DNA from: JACVRW01 sp963734365
Lineage (GTDB): Bacteria; Actinomycetota; Thermoleophilia; Solirubrobacterales; Thermoleophilaceae
Assembly (NCBI GenBank): GCA_963734365.1
Contig: CAVTGV010000010.1
Span: forward strand, 248,001-312,000
Direction: 5' to 3'
Length of the DNA stretch: 64,000 bases
Made by a program: the position numbers and the translations under genes. A model generated the notes under the pieces. The model saw nothing but the letters and a program-made list of their open reading frames with translations, ran no database searches and had not been told where the DNA came from. Below are positions 23,170 to 33,816 of the stretch, in pieces; position 1 is the stretch's first letter; every line of letters begins with the position of its first letter.

Positions 23170-25345
23170 GCGCGCCGGCCTCTGTTTCACATCGCGCGCT
23201 CGGCCTGACCGACTCGGAGTACGAGGGGATCTGCGAGCGCCTGGAGCGCGCGCCCAATGCGCTCGAGCTGGCGGTGTTCTCGCTCATGTGGTCCGAGCAC
23301 TGCGCCTACAAGCACTCGAAGAAGCTGTTGCGGCTGCTGCCCACCGACGGGCCGCATCTGCTCATGGGGCCCGGGGAGAACGCCGGCGTGGTGGACGTGG
23401 GCGACGGTCTGGCGGTGGCCTTCAAGGTCGAGTCGCACAACCATCCCAGCGCCGTCGAGCCGTTCCAGGGGGCCGCCACCGGCGTGGGCGGCATCCTGCG
23501 CGACATCTTCGCCGTCGGCGCCCGGCCTATCGCGGTGCTCGACTCGCTGCGCTTCGGCGAGCTCGACTCGCCCCGCTCGCGCTACCTGTTCGACTACGCG
23601 GTCAAGGGCATCGGCCACTACGGCAACTCGATCGGGGTGCCGACGGTGGGCGGCGAGGTGCTGTTCGAGCCCGCCTACGAGCACAACTGCCTGGTCAACG
23701 CGATGTGCCTGGGACTCGCGCGCCACGACTCGCTGATCCGCAGCGCCGCCGCCGGCGTGGGCAACCACTTGGTGCTGCTGGGAGCGCGCACGGGCCGCGA
23801 CGGGATCGGTGGCGCCTCGGTGCTGGCCAGCGCCGAGCTGTCCGAGGAGGACGAGTCAAAGCGGCCCAGCGTGCAGATTGGCGACCCCTTCGAGGAGTCG
23901 AAGCTCGTGGAATGCTGCCTCGAGCTGCTGTCCGCCGGCCTCCTGCGTTCCCTCCAGGACCTCGGCGCCGCCGGCCTCTCCTCGAGCTCGTCGGAGATGG
24001 CGTCCAAGGGCGAGGTGGGTCTCGACATCGACGTGTCGCGCGTGCCGCTGCGCGAGGCGGACATGGAGCCCTTCGAGATCATGGTCTCCGAGTCCCAGGA
24101 GCGGATGCTGTGCGTGGTGGCGCCCGAGCAGCTCGCTGAGGTGCTCGAGCGCTGCGCGCGCTGGGACGTGCGGGCCACGCCGATCGGCACCGTCACGGAC
24201 ACGCGGCGCTTGCGGGTCTTCGACGACGCCGACCTGGTGGGCGACATGCCGGTCGAGGCGCTGGTGGACGACGTTCCGCTCTACGAGCTCGAGCCCGAGG
24301 AGCCGCAGGCGGCCGTGTACCCGGATCCGCCTGCACGCCTGGCGCCCACGTCGGATGCCGAGGCGTCGTTGCTTGCCCTGCTCGCGTCGCCCAACGTGGC
24401 CTCCAAGCGCTTCGTGTTCGAGCAGTACGACTCGATCGTGGGCTCGCGCACGGTGCGCCGGCCCCAGGCCGCCGACGCCGCCGTGCTCACGCTCGCGCCC
24501 GACGGCGGCACCGGGGCGCTGGCGGTCTCCATCGACGGGAACGGCCGGCGGGTGGCGATCGACCCCTACGCCGGCGCCGTCGAGGCGGTGCTCGAGTGCG
24601 CCCGCAACCTCGCCTGCGTGGGGGCCGAGCCGCTCGGTCTCACCAATTGCCTCAACTTCGGCAACCCCGAGAAGCCGCACGTGGCGTGGCAGCTCACGCG
24701 CGCGGTCGAGGGCCTTCGCGACGCCTGTCTTGCGCTCGGCGTGCCGGTGGTCGGCGGGAACGTCTCGCTCTACAACGAGGGCGGCGGCGGACCGATCTAC
24801 CCCACGCCGATCGTGGGCATGGTCGGCAAGCTCGCCGATCCCGGCGCGGCGCCCGGGGTGGGCTTCGCGCACGAGGGGGATGCGATCGCGCTCGTGGGTC
24901 CGTTCGCGCCGGCGCTCGAGGGGAGCGAGCTCGAGAAGCTGCGCGGGCGGGGCGGGCGCCGGTTGCCCGCGGTCGACATCGCGGAGCAGGCGCGGGGACT
25001 GGCGGCGCTTCGGGCTGCCATCCGCGCGGGTGATCTCGCCAGCGTCCACGACATCAGCGAGGGGGGTCTGGCCTGCGCGCTGGCAGAGTGCTGTATCGAG
25101 GGCGGGTTGGGCGCGCGCTTGGACCCGCCGCGGTCCGAGGAGGAGTTGTTCGGCGAGGCGCCGGGCGGGGCGGTGGTCTCCGGTCCGCGCGCGGCTGTCT
25201 GGAGGCGATCGAGGGCGCGACCGTGATCGGCGAGGTGGGCGGGGATGCACTGTCGTTCGCCGGCGGCCCGAGCGTCCCGGTGGCGCGGCTGCGCGACGTA
25301 TACGAGGGCGCGATTCCTGCTTACTTCGCGTCTTCGGCCGCCTAG
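23166..25345 (+). CDS. purL: FGAM synthase subunit PurL, one frameshift near the C-terminus
   Basis: ATP-dependent amidine synthase (FGAR to FGAM), small PurL type that works with PurS and PurQ. The start is GTG 23166, overlapping purQ. Conserved segments are MWSEHCAYKHSKKLLRLLP, GPGENAGVVDVGDGLAVAFK, ESHNHPSAVEPFQGAATGVG and LSSSSSEMASKGEVG. The open frame ends at 25226 in non-homologous sequence, while the true C-terminus (LEAIEGATVIGEVGG and onward to 25345) is in another frame. One base is missing near 25198. About 727 residues when corrected, which is normal. Because the gene is needed for purine synthesis, a sequencing or assembly error is more likely than a mutation. Confidence 0.93.
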
Positions 25346-25360
25346 AAACCGTGATCTGGG

Positions 25361-25415
25361 GAGGGGGTTCCTGACGAAGCGTCCGCCATTTGGACGCAAC
25401 GTCAGGGACCCCCTC
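25361..25415. repeat. Long three-part palindrome between purL and purF
   Basis: A 55-nt near-perfect hairpin. Three stem blocks (GAGGGGG, CCTGACG and GCGTCC) pair with their complements on the 3' side (GGACGC, CGTCAGG, CCCCCTC). They are separated by symmetrical two-base internal loops (aa/aa and tt/ga), with loop GCCATTT. There are 20 base pairs in all. No T-run follows, so it is not a standard terminator. It could be a mobile palindromic element or an RNA processing or attenuation structure. Confidence 0.85.
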
Positions 25416-25518
25416 TCCGCGCCGGCCTCGCCCCCGGCGACGACGGGGGGCGCTGGTACCCTCAGCCTGTGGCAGGGACCCCGCCCGCCGGTGGTGTCGG
25501 AGGCCCCGCCGCGTGCCT

Positions 25519-26948
25519 ATGAATCCACTGCTCGACGATCGCGACGGGCCTCGCGACGAATGCGGCGTTTTCGGTGTCTACGCACCGGAGAACGACGTCG
25601 CCCGGCTGGCCTACTTCGCCCTCTACGCGCTTCAGCACCGCGGCCAGGAGTCTGCGGGCATCGCCGTGTGCGAGGACCAGAGGATCATGACCGTGCGTGA
25701 TGTGGGTCTCGTCTCGCAGGTCTTCGACGAGGAGAAGCTGCGCGCGCTTCAGGGGGAGTCGGCCGTGGGCCACGTGCGCTACTCCACCACCGGCTCGTCG
25801 GCTTGGGAGAACGCCCAGCCGGTGTACCGGTCAGACCGTCATCGCGTCGCTCTCGCCCACAACGGGAACCTCATCAACGCGGTCGAGCTGCACGCCGAGC
25901 TGTCGGAGCAGGGGGTCCGGTTCCGCGGCACCTCGGACTCGGAGATCATCGCGGCGCTCCTGTCCACCCACGAGGCCGATCGCGTCGAGGACGCGCTGGC
26001 CGACGTGATGCCGCGCCTCGAGGGCGCCTTCTCCACCGTCGTGATGACCAAGGAGTCGGTGATCGCGTTCCGCGACCCGGCCGGCCTGCGGCCGCTGTCG
26101 CTGGGGATGATCGGTGGGCGCTATGTAGTGGCCTCCGAGAGCTGTGCCTTCGACATCATCGGCGCCGAGCTGCTGCGCGAGGTGCAGCCGGGCGAGATGA
26201 TCTCGCTGAGCGAGCGTGGCATCGAGACCCGTCTCCTCGTGGAGTCCGAGCGGCGGGCCTTCTGCGTCTTCGAGCACATCTACTTCGCCCGGCCCGACTC
26301 GATCCTCGAGGGCAACCGCACGCAGGTCTCGCGCCGCAAGATGGGCGAGATCCTGTGGCGCGAGGCGCCGGTCGACGCCGACGTGGTGATCGCCGTTCCC
26401 GACTCCGGCACCCGGCGGCGGCCGGCTACTCGAAGGCGTCGGGCATTCCGCGCGACGAGGGCCTGATCAAGAACCGCTACGTGGCCCGGACCTTCATCCA
26501 GCCCGGCCAGGAGCTGCGCCGCCACGGCCTGCGGATGAAGTTCAACCCGCTGCGCGAGGTGGTGGAGGGCAAGCGGCTCGTGGTGGTGGACGACTCGATC
26601 GTCCGCGGCAACACCACGCGCCAGATCGTGCAGATGCTGCGCGACGCGGGCGCGCTCGAGATCCACATGCGCATCTCGGCGCCGCCGATCCGCTACCCGT
26701 GCCACTACGGGATCGACATGTCGACCACGCAGGAGATGGTCGCCCACGGGCGCACCGCCGACGAGGTGGCCGAGGAGCTCCGCTGCGACTCGCTGCAGTA
26801 TCTCTCGCTCGACGGGATCTACGAGGCGATCCGCTCCACCCGCGAGACGCACTGCGACGCCTGCTTCTCCGGCGAGTACCCGCTCGAGCGAACCGATGTC
26901 GCCAACGGCAAGTTCGCGCTCGAGGAGCTGGCTGTGGTCCGCCACTAG
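25519..26948 (+). CDS. purF: Amidophosphoribosyltransferase PurF, one frameshift
   Basis: First committed enzyme of purine synthesis: PRPP plus glutamine gives phosphoribosylamine. A short propeptide (MNPLLDDRDGPRDE) precedes the catalytic N-terminal Cys in CGVFGVYAPE, followed by LQHRGQESAGIAV and VGHVRYSTTGSS. The PRPP-binding motif is VVVDDSIVRGNTTRQIV. The frame breaks at about 26410 inside VPDSGTPAAAGYSK: the sequence has CCC where CCCC restores the reading, a single-base homopolymer deletion. The C-terminus has Cys pairs (CDACFSGEYP) in the usual region. About 475 residues when corrected. Confidence 0.93.
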
Positions 26949-27050
26949 AGCCCAGCCGGCCGCGTCTGTGACAACTTCGCCACGAGCGTTACGGCTCCGT
27001 CACAGGAGCGCCGTTGCAGCCGTGAGCGGCGCTACTGTGGCCGTTCCCCG

Positions 27051-28825
<1,775 letters not shown>

Positions 28826-28829
<4 letters not shown>

Positions 28830-29449
28830 GCTTGCGCGTCGCGGTTCTGATCTCCGGTGAGGGCACCAACCTCCAGGCTCTGCTCGACCAGGTCCACGGC
28901 CGCGACGGGGTGGAGATCGTCGCCGTGGCCGCCAGCAGGGCGGACGCCGGCGGATTGGCGCGAGCCGAGCGCGCGGGGGTCGAGAGCCGGGTCTTCGCGA
29001 TCGCCGAACACCCCGATCGCGGGGCGCGTGACCGCGAGCTGGCGGACTGGCTCGACGCCCGCGAGGTGGGCCTCGTCGTCCTGGCCGGCTTCATGGAGCT
29101 GCTCACGCCGGAGTTCATCGCTCGCTTCGCCGGGCGCATGATCAACGTGCATCCCGCGCTCCTGCCCGCTTTCCCCGGCCTCGAGGCCATCCGGCAGGCG
29201 CTCGACTACGGGGTGAGGATCACCGGAGTGACCGTCCACTTCGTGGACGAGGGCGCCGACACCGGTCCGGTGCTGTTGCAGGAAGCCTTCGAGGTTCCGT
29301 ACCATCGACACGACATTGCCGCGATCGAGCAGGGCATTCACGAGATCGAACACCGGTTGCTGCCGGAGGCGGTGCGTCTGATCGCAGCCGGTCACGTGCG
29401 GGTGGACCGGGACAACCCCCGGCTGGTACGGGTCGATGTCCCAGACTGA
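28826..29449 (+). CDS. purN: Phosphoribosylglycinamide formyltransferase PurN
   Basis: Transfers formyl from 10-formyl-tetrahydrofolate to GAR. Motifs are VAVLISGEGTNLQALLD (phosphate site), VVLAGFMELLTPEF, the catalytic Asn-His in MINVHPALLPAFPGLEA, and GVTVHFVDEGADTGPVLLQ (catalytic Asp). About 207 residues from GTG 28826, which overlaps the recQ stop. The 3' end overlaps the start of purH by 14 bases. Confidence 0.95.
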
Positions 29450-31034
29450 GCCGCACGGCATGGACGTGACCGCCCCCGGGGAGGTGCGCATCCGCCGCGC
29501 TCTCCTCAGCGTGTCCGACAAGCGTGGCCTGGTGGAGTTCGCACGCGGCCTCACCGAGCTCGGCGTGGAGATCGTCTCCACCGGCGGCACCGCCGGCGAG
29601 CTCGTGGAGGAGGGGCTCGAGGTGCGCGCCGTGGACGACTACACGGGCTTCCCCGAGATCCTCGACGGCCGCGTCAAGACCCTCAACCCGCGCATCTACG
29701 CCGGCCTTCTGGCCGTGCGTGGCGAGCGCGAGCACGTGGACACGCTCAACGACCTCGATATCGAGGCGATCGACCTCGTGTGCGTGAACCTCTATCCGTT
29801 CGAGCGCGTGGCGGCCCGGCGCGGCGCGGAGGACGCCGAGGTGATCGAGAACATCGACATCGGCGGGCCCACGCTGATCCGTGCCGCCGCCAAGAACCAC
29901 GCCTACGCCGCGGTGGTCGTCTCCCCGGAGAGCTACGACGCCGTGCTCGAGGAGATGCGCGAGACGGGCGGCCGGCTCTCTCCGCGCACGCGCCAGAGCC
30001 TCGCCCTCGAGGGCTTCGCCTACACGGCGCGCTACGACTCGTCCATATCGCGCTGGTTCGCCGAGAGCGAGGAGGACTTCCCGGGGCAGTACACGCGCGC
30101 CTACGAGAAGGTGCTCGATCTCCCGTACGGCGAGAACCCGCACCAGCGCGCGGCCTACTACGCCGAGGTGGGCGTCCGCTCGGACCTCCTCTCGATGGTG
30201 TCGAAGCTCCACGGGCGCGAGCTGTCCTTCAACAACCTGCTCGACCTCGACTCGGGGCGGCGGCTGGTCGAGGACTTCGAGCTCCCGGCCGCCGCGATCG
30301 TCAAGCACAACAACCCCTGCGGCGCCGCCGTGGGCGCGCACTTGAACGAGGCCTTCGACAAGGCCGTGGCCACCGATCCCCAGAGCGCGTACGGCGGCGT
30401 GTTCTGCTTCAACCGGCTGGTGGACAGCCCGCTCGCCGAGAAGCTGTCGGACATGTTCGTGGAGGTCATCTTCGCGCCGGCCTACGAGGCCAATGCGCTG
30501 CGCATACTCGAGAAGAAGCCCAACGTGCGCATCCTCCACAACCAGGAGCGACGCCGGCCCTCGATCAACGAGCACGACCTGAAGCGGGTACGGGGCGGGA
30601 TCCTCGTGCAGGACCGCGACACCGGGCTGGAGGTGCGCGAGGAGATGAGCGTCGCCACCGAGCGCAAGCCGACCGAGGAGGAGTGGGGCGAGCTGCTGTT
30701 TGCGCTGCGGGTCTGCAAGCACGTGCGCTCGAACGCGATCGTGCTCACCCGCGGGCTCGCCACGGTGGGCGTCGGCGCCGGCCAGATGAGCAGGGTCGAC
30801 TCGGTGAAGATCGCCATCGACAAGGCGCGGACGGCCGGGCTGTCGCTCGACGGCGCCGCGATGGCCTCGGACGCGTTCTTCCCGTTCGCCGACGGGCCGC
30901 AGCTCGCGATCGAGGCGGGCGTGACCTCCATCATCCAGCCCGGCGGGTCCCAGCGCGATCCCGAGGTCGTGGCGGCCTGCGACGCCGCGGGCGTCGCAAT
31001 GGCGTTCTGCGCGCGCCGTCACTTTCGCCACTGA
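29436..31034 (+). CDS. purH: Bifunctional AICAR transformylase / IMP cyclohydrolase PurH
   Basis: Last two steps to IMP. The N-terminal MGS-like cyclohydrolase domain (ALLSVSDKRGLVEFARGL, STGGTAGELVEEG, DGRVKTLNPRIYAGLLA) is followed by the transformylase domain with the catalytic KHNNPCGAA and SAYGGVFCFNR. The C-terminus ends AMAFCARRHFRH, the usual end of the family. ATG 29436 overlaps purN; ATG 29460 is an alternative. 532 residues. This is the last purine gene of the cluster. Confidence 0.95.
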   Translation: MSQTEPHGMDVTAPGEVRIRRALLSVSDKRGLVEFARGLTELGVEIVSTGGTAGELVEEGLEVRAVDDYTGFPEILDGRVKTLNPRIYAGLLAVRGEREHVDTLNDLDIEAIDLVCVNLYPFERVAARRGAEDAEVIENIDIGGPTLIRAAAKNHAYAAVVVSPESYDAVLEEMRETGGRLSPRTRQSLALEGFAYTARYDSSISRWFAESEEDFPGQYTRAYEKVLDLPYGENPHQRAAYYAEVGVRSDLLSMVSKLHGRELSFNNLLDLDSGRRLVEDFELPAAAIVKHNNPCGAAVGAHLNEAFDKAVATDPQSAYGGVFCFNRLVDSPLAEKLSDMFVEVIFAPAYEANALRILEKKPNVRILHNQERRRPSINEHDLKRVRGGILVQDRDTGLEVREEMSVATERKPTEEEWGELLFALRVCKHVRSNAIVLTRGLATVGVGAGQMSRVDSVKIAIDKARTAGLSLDGAAMASDAFFPFADGPQLAIEAGVTSIIQPGGSQRDPEVVAACDAAGVAMAFCARRHFRH

Positions 31035-31069
31035 ATGACCGGCGGCGCCGCTCGTTCTCCGCGCGGCAC

Positions 31070-31085
31070 TTCGACATCTGTCGAA
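31070..31085. promoter_or_regulatory. Perfect 16-bp palindrome upstream of the ArsR-type gene
   Basis: TTCGACATCTGTCGAA, with 7-bp arms around TC, lies 33 bases before the ATG at 31118. A possible -10 box TAGAGT (31093-31098) follows. Its position fits an autoregulatory operator for the downstream ArsR-family regulator. Confidence 0.55.
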
Positions 31086-31117
31086 CGGTCGCTAGAGTTG
31101 GCGCCGAAGGCTTCCTC

Positions 31118-31468
31118 ATGAGAGAGCCCCATCACCCATCCAGTGACGAGCTCGAACTTGCCGGCGTGCTGCACGCGCTGAGCGATCCGGCGCGGCTCGA
31201 GATAGTGCGCAAGCTGGCAGTCGGCGACGAGTGCACGTGCGGGACCTTCGAGCTCGGGCTCTCCAAGGCCACTCTGTCGCATCACTTCAGGGTGCTTCGC
31301 GAGGCCGGCGTGGTCCGCACCCGGCCCGACGGCCGCAAGCGGATGCTGTCGCTGCGCCAGGACGACCTGAACGAGCGCTTCCCCGGCGTGCTCGATGCGA
31401 TCGTGTCGGCGAGCGAGACGTGGCGGGCCGCGCCGCCCGCCACGCCGCGGGCGACGTCCGCCGCCTAG
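31118..31468 (+). CDS. ArsR-family winged-helix regulator
   Basis: 116 residues, one winged helix-turn-helix: LHALSDPARLEIVRKLAVGD, then the recognition helix LSKATLSHHFRVLREAGVV and wing VRTRPDGRKRMLSL. Just before the recognition helix it has ECTCGTFEL, placed like the ELCVCDL metal site of ArsR/SmtB repressors, so metal or thiol sensing is possible. The C-terminus is Ala/Pro-rich. It starts at ATG 31118, downstream of a perfect palindrome. The target other than itself is unknown; no transport gene is adjacent. Confidence 0.85.
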   Translation: MREPHHPSSDELELAGVLHALSDPARLEIVRKLAVGDECTCGTFELGLSKATLSHHFRVLREAGVVRTRPDGRKRMLSLRQDDLNERFPGVLDAIVSASETWRAAPPATPRATSAA

Positions 31469-31495
31469 CTCTCCCGCCGCCTAGATCTCTTCAGG

Positions 31496-31811
31496 TGGGC
31501 CGCGTCGGACTCGAACCGACAACCTCGGGATTAACCTGCCGCACCGGCTCTCACCGGCCACGGCCGAAGCCGTGTTGCGGTCTGGACCATCTCTTCGCCC
31601 TCGGCTCGACGTTAGGGCGGGCAGCGTATGGCCTCTGAGGGCTCTCCCGTGAGGGGTTGCCTGCTGATAGCCCAATCCTGAGGATTGTCACGCTTCGGTA
31701 CCTCAGGCTCTAAGGGTGTCCCAGCACACAGCTGCCGACCAACTAGAGGTTTCCCTGCTAGCGCTCCTTTTCTGTTGAAGTCCCTCGCTCTGCCAATTGA
31801 GCTAGCGGCCC
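31496..31811 (-). tRNA. trnK: tRNA-Lys(UUU) interrupted by a group I intron
   Basis: The exons are 31778-31811 (tRNA positions 1-34) and 31496-31534 (positions 35-73). Joined, they give a standard cloverleaf: acceptor GGGCCGC with GCGGCCC, D arm GCTC/GAGC with GG in the loop, anticodon loop CTTTTAA (anticodon UUU), T arm GTCGG-TTCGAGT-CCGAC and discriminator A. CCA is not encoded. The sequence around the anticodon is close to the well-known bacterial tRNA-Lys. The intron falls between anticodon bases 34 and 35. Confidence 0.9.
31535..31777 (-). ncRNA. Group I intron (IC3-like) in tRNA-Lys
   Basis: The 243-nt intron follows a U (5' splice site ACTT/CAACAG) and ends in G (GGCAGG/TTAATCC), as group I introns require. 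Core segments resemble the cyanobacterial tRNA-Leu(UAA) intron: CAGGGAAACCTCTAGTTGG near its 5' part, and CCCTAACGTCGAGCCGAGGG followed by AAGAGATGGTCC near its 3' part. No homing endonuclease frame is present, so it is a minimal, probably self-splicing intron. The insertion point (between positions 34 and 35) is the same as in cyanobacterial tRNA-Leu. Confidence 0.88.
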
Positions 31812-31821
31812 GCGGCGCAGT

Positions 31822-33045
31822 CTAGTCCGAGTCCGCGTCGCCGGACTCGGCGTCGTCGGGCTGCAACCAGGTCTGCAGAGTCTCCTTGCGGTCGACGAGC
31901 ACGGCCCGGGTGATCGCTTCCGTGCCGAACCGGTCGCGAAGGTCGTCGATCGTGGTGTCCAGGGCGCGGGCGCGGTGGTCGCCGGTGGGCAGGACGAGCT
32001 GGACGCCGTCGTCGTCCTCGAGATTGGTGAGCGACAGACCCACCAGCGTGACGCCGTCGCGCTCGATCGTGGGGAGCGCGGCTCGCAAGAGGCCGCGCGC
32101 GGTGGCGAGGATCGCCTCGGTCCGGTTGGTGGCCTCGGACATGGTCTGCGAGCGCGTCGCGCGCGTGTAGTCCCGGAAGCGCAGGCGCAGGACCACCGTC
32201 CGGCACAGAAAGTCCTTCCCGCGCAGGCGGCGACCCAGGCGGTCCACGATCGCGACCACCATCGTGTCGAGGCTCTCGGGCGTGGTGGGGATGCGGCCGA
32301 AGGCCCGCTGCGATCCGATCGAGCGCCGCCGGCCGCCGGAGCGCACCCGGCGCGGATCGCGATTGTTGGCCAGCGCGTGCACCTGCCGGCCGGAGGCCCG
32401 CCCGAGCATCTCCACTAGCTCGACCTCGCTCAGCTCTGCCACCTGGCCCACCGTCTCGAGGCCGTGGGCGTTCAGCTTGCGGGCGGTGGCGTCGCCCACT
32501 CCCCAGAGCCGCTGCACGGGCAGCGGATGCAGGAAGGCGACCTCGCCCTCGGGCTCCACCACCAGCAGCCCGTCCGGCTTGGCCGCGGCGCTCGCCACCT
32601 TCGCCAGGTGCTTGGTGCGAGCCACGCCGACCGTGACGGGCAGCCCCACCTGCTCGCGTACCTCGCGACGCAGCCGGACAGCGATCTCGCGGGGCGTGCC
32701 GGAGATCCGCTCGAGCCCGCGCACGTCGAGGAAGGCCTCGTCGATCGAGAGGGCCTCCACCAGCGGCGCGGTCTCGCGAAACAACGCGAGCACCGCCTTG
32801 CTCGCCTCCACGTAGGCGTCCCAGTGCGGCTCCACCACCACGGCATCCGGGCACAGCCGCCGCGCCCGCCGCCCGCCCATCGCCGAGTGCACTCCATGCG
32901 CCTTGGCCTCGTAGCTGGCGGCCAGCACCACTCCGCCGCCGACGATCACCGGCCGGCCGCGAAGGCTCGGGTCGTCGCGCTGCTCGACCGACGCGAAGAA
33001 CGAGTCGATGTCCGCGTGGAGGATCGTGGCCTGCGCCGCCGGCAT
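31822..33045 (-). CDS. dinB: DNA polymerase IV (DinB, Y family)
   Basis: Error-prone translesion polymerase. The catalytic motifs are ILHADIDSFFASVEQRDDP (metal-binding Asp) and EALSIDEAFLDVRG (Asp-Glu). PVTVGVARTKHLAKVASAAAKPDG and VQRLWGVGDATARKLNAHG (helix-hairpin-helix) follow, then the little-finger domain. The start is ATG 33045; the frame stays open to 33108, but a LexA box lies immediately upstream of this ATG. About 407 residues, with a C-terminal acidic tail (DDAESGDADSD). It lies between two tRNA genes. Confidence 0.93.
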   Translation of the reverse strand: MPAAQATILHADIDSFFASVEQRDDPSLRGRPVIVGGGVVLAASYEAKAHGVHSAMGGRRARRLCPDAVVVEPHWDAYVEASKAVLALFRETAPLVEALSIDEAFLDVRGLERISGTPREIAVRLRREVREQVGLPVTVGVARTKHLAKVASAAAKPDGLLVVEPEGEVAFLHPLPVQRLWGVGDATARKLNAHGLETVGQVAELSEVELVEMLGRASGRQVHALANNRDPRRVRSGGRRRSIGSQRAFGRIPTTPESLDTMVVAIVDRLGRRLRGKDFLCRTVVLRLRFRDYTRATRSQTMSEATNRTEAILATARGLLRAALPTIERDGVTLVGLSLTNLEDDDGVQLVLPTGDHRARALDTTIDDLRDRFGTEAITRAVLVDRKETLQTWLQPDDAESGDADSD

Positions 33046-33059
33046 CGAACATACGTTCG
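33046..33059 (-). promoter_or_regulatory. LexA (SOS) box at dinB
   Basis: CGAACATACGTTCG fits the actinobacterial/Gram-positive LexA consensus CGAACRNRYGTTYG at every fixed position (minus strand reads CGAACGTATGTTCG). It directly abuts the ATG of dinB, so LexA binding would block initiation. Damage-inducible expression of dinB is inferred. Confidence 0.85.
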
Positions 33060-33118
33060 CAGTCGATCCGGCGGAACGCAAGGCGCCATTCAGGCGGTGA
33101 GCAAGCACCTGCCGGCAG

Positions 33119-33191
33119 TAGCCCCGACGAGAATCGAACTCGCTCTTACGCCTTGAAAGGGCGCCGTGCTGAACCGGTACACCACGGGGCC
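33119..33191 (-). tRNA. trnE: tRNA-Glu(UUC)
   Basis: 73-nt cloverleaf: acceptor GGCCCCG pairs with CGGGGCT (one G-U), anticodon stem GCC/GGC around loop CTTTCAA (anticodon UUC), T loop TTCGATT, discriminator A. CCA is not encoded. It lies upstream of dinB on the same strand. Confidence 0.92.
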
Positions 33192-33205
33192 GAGCGCTAT
33201 GGAGT

Positions 33206-33541
33206 CTAGGCGGGGTCCTCCATGGCGTCCGGGTCGTAGGTGGCGTTGGACGCGGCGAACACGAGGAGGGCGACGACGATCCCGGCTATGTGGCTCGCCG
33301 CCAGCAGCACGATCAGCCCGCACACCCCGGCCGCAACCGCCGAGAACAGCACGTAGGCCAACGGCACCGCCAGGATCCGTGCCGCGGCCGCCGAGCAGGC
33401 GAGCCAGGCCAGCGGGCCGACGATGAAGCCGTAGTCCTCGAAGAAATCCTCGTCGAGCGGCAGCGCGATCAGGATCGCGAAGAGCACGCCCACCAGCAGC
33501 GCCTGCACGACGAGGGACTTCCAGAACAGCCGAGGATCCAC
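33206..33541 (-). CDS. Small integral membrane protein
   Basis: 111 residues with three or four hydrophobic segments (LVVQALLVGVLFAILIALPL, then AWLACSAAAARILAVPLAYV, then AAGVCGLIVLLAASHIAGI). A short acidic tail ends the protein. No family is recognised. The ATG at 33541 lies just upstream of tRNA-Val, which is transcribed in the opposite direction. It could be coupled to tRNA-Glu on the same strand. Function unknown. Confidence 0.65.
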   Translation of the reverse strand: MDPRLFWKSLVVQALLVGVLFAILIALPLDEDFFEDYGFIVGPLAWLACSAAAARILAVPLAYVLFSAVAAGVCGLIVLLAASHIAGIVVALLVFAASNATYDPDAMEDPA

Positions 33542-33568
33542 GGAGGCGGATACTAGACTCGCCCCCGC

Positions 33569-33641
<73 letters not shown>

Positions 33642-33713
33642 TCCTCACGGTCCGTTCCAACAGCAGATCGGTATCGCAGGGTCCTATCGACGGTTCTCGA
33701 GCGGGTGACGAAA

Positions 33714-33745
33714 GCGCCTCGCGTCATCGAGAGGCGCAACTTTTG
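33714..33745 (+). terminator. Probable rho-independent terminator after tRNA-Val
   Basis: Inverted repeat GCGCCTC / GAGGCGC with a ten-base loop, followed by AACTTTT. It lies about 70 bases downstream of the tRNA-Val 3' end, on the same strand. Confidence 0.6.
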
Positions 33746-33816
33746 GGGGCGCGCGGAGTTTTGCAGCGGACGCCTCGCTTGCGGCCGCGATCTGGTTTAC
33801 GTCGTGGGCGGGGCGC

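Noticed and set aside
31535..31777. Homing endonuclease in the tRNA-Lys intron
   Set aside because: The intron is only 243 nt and has no open frame of useful length.
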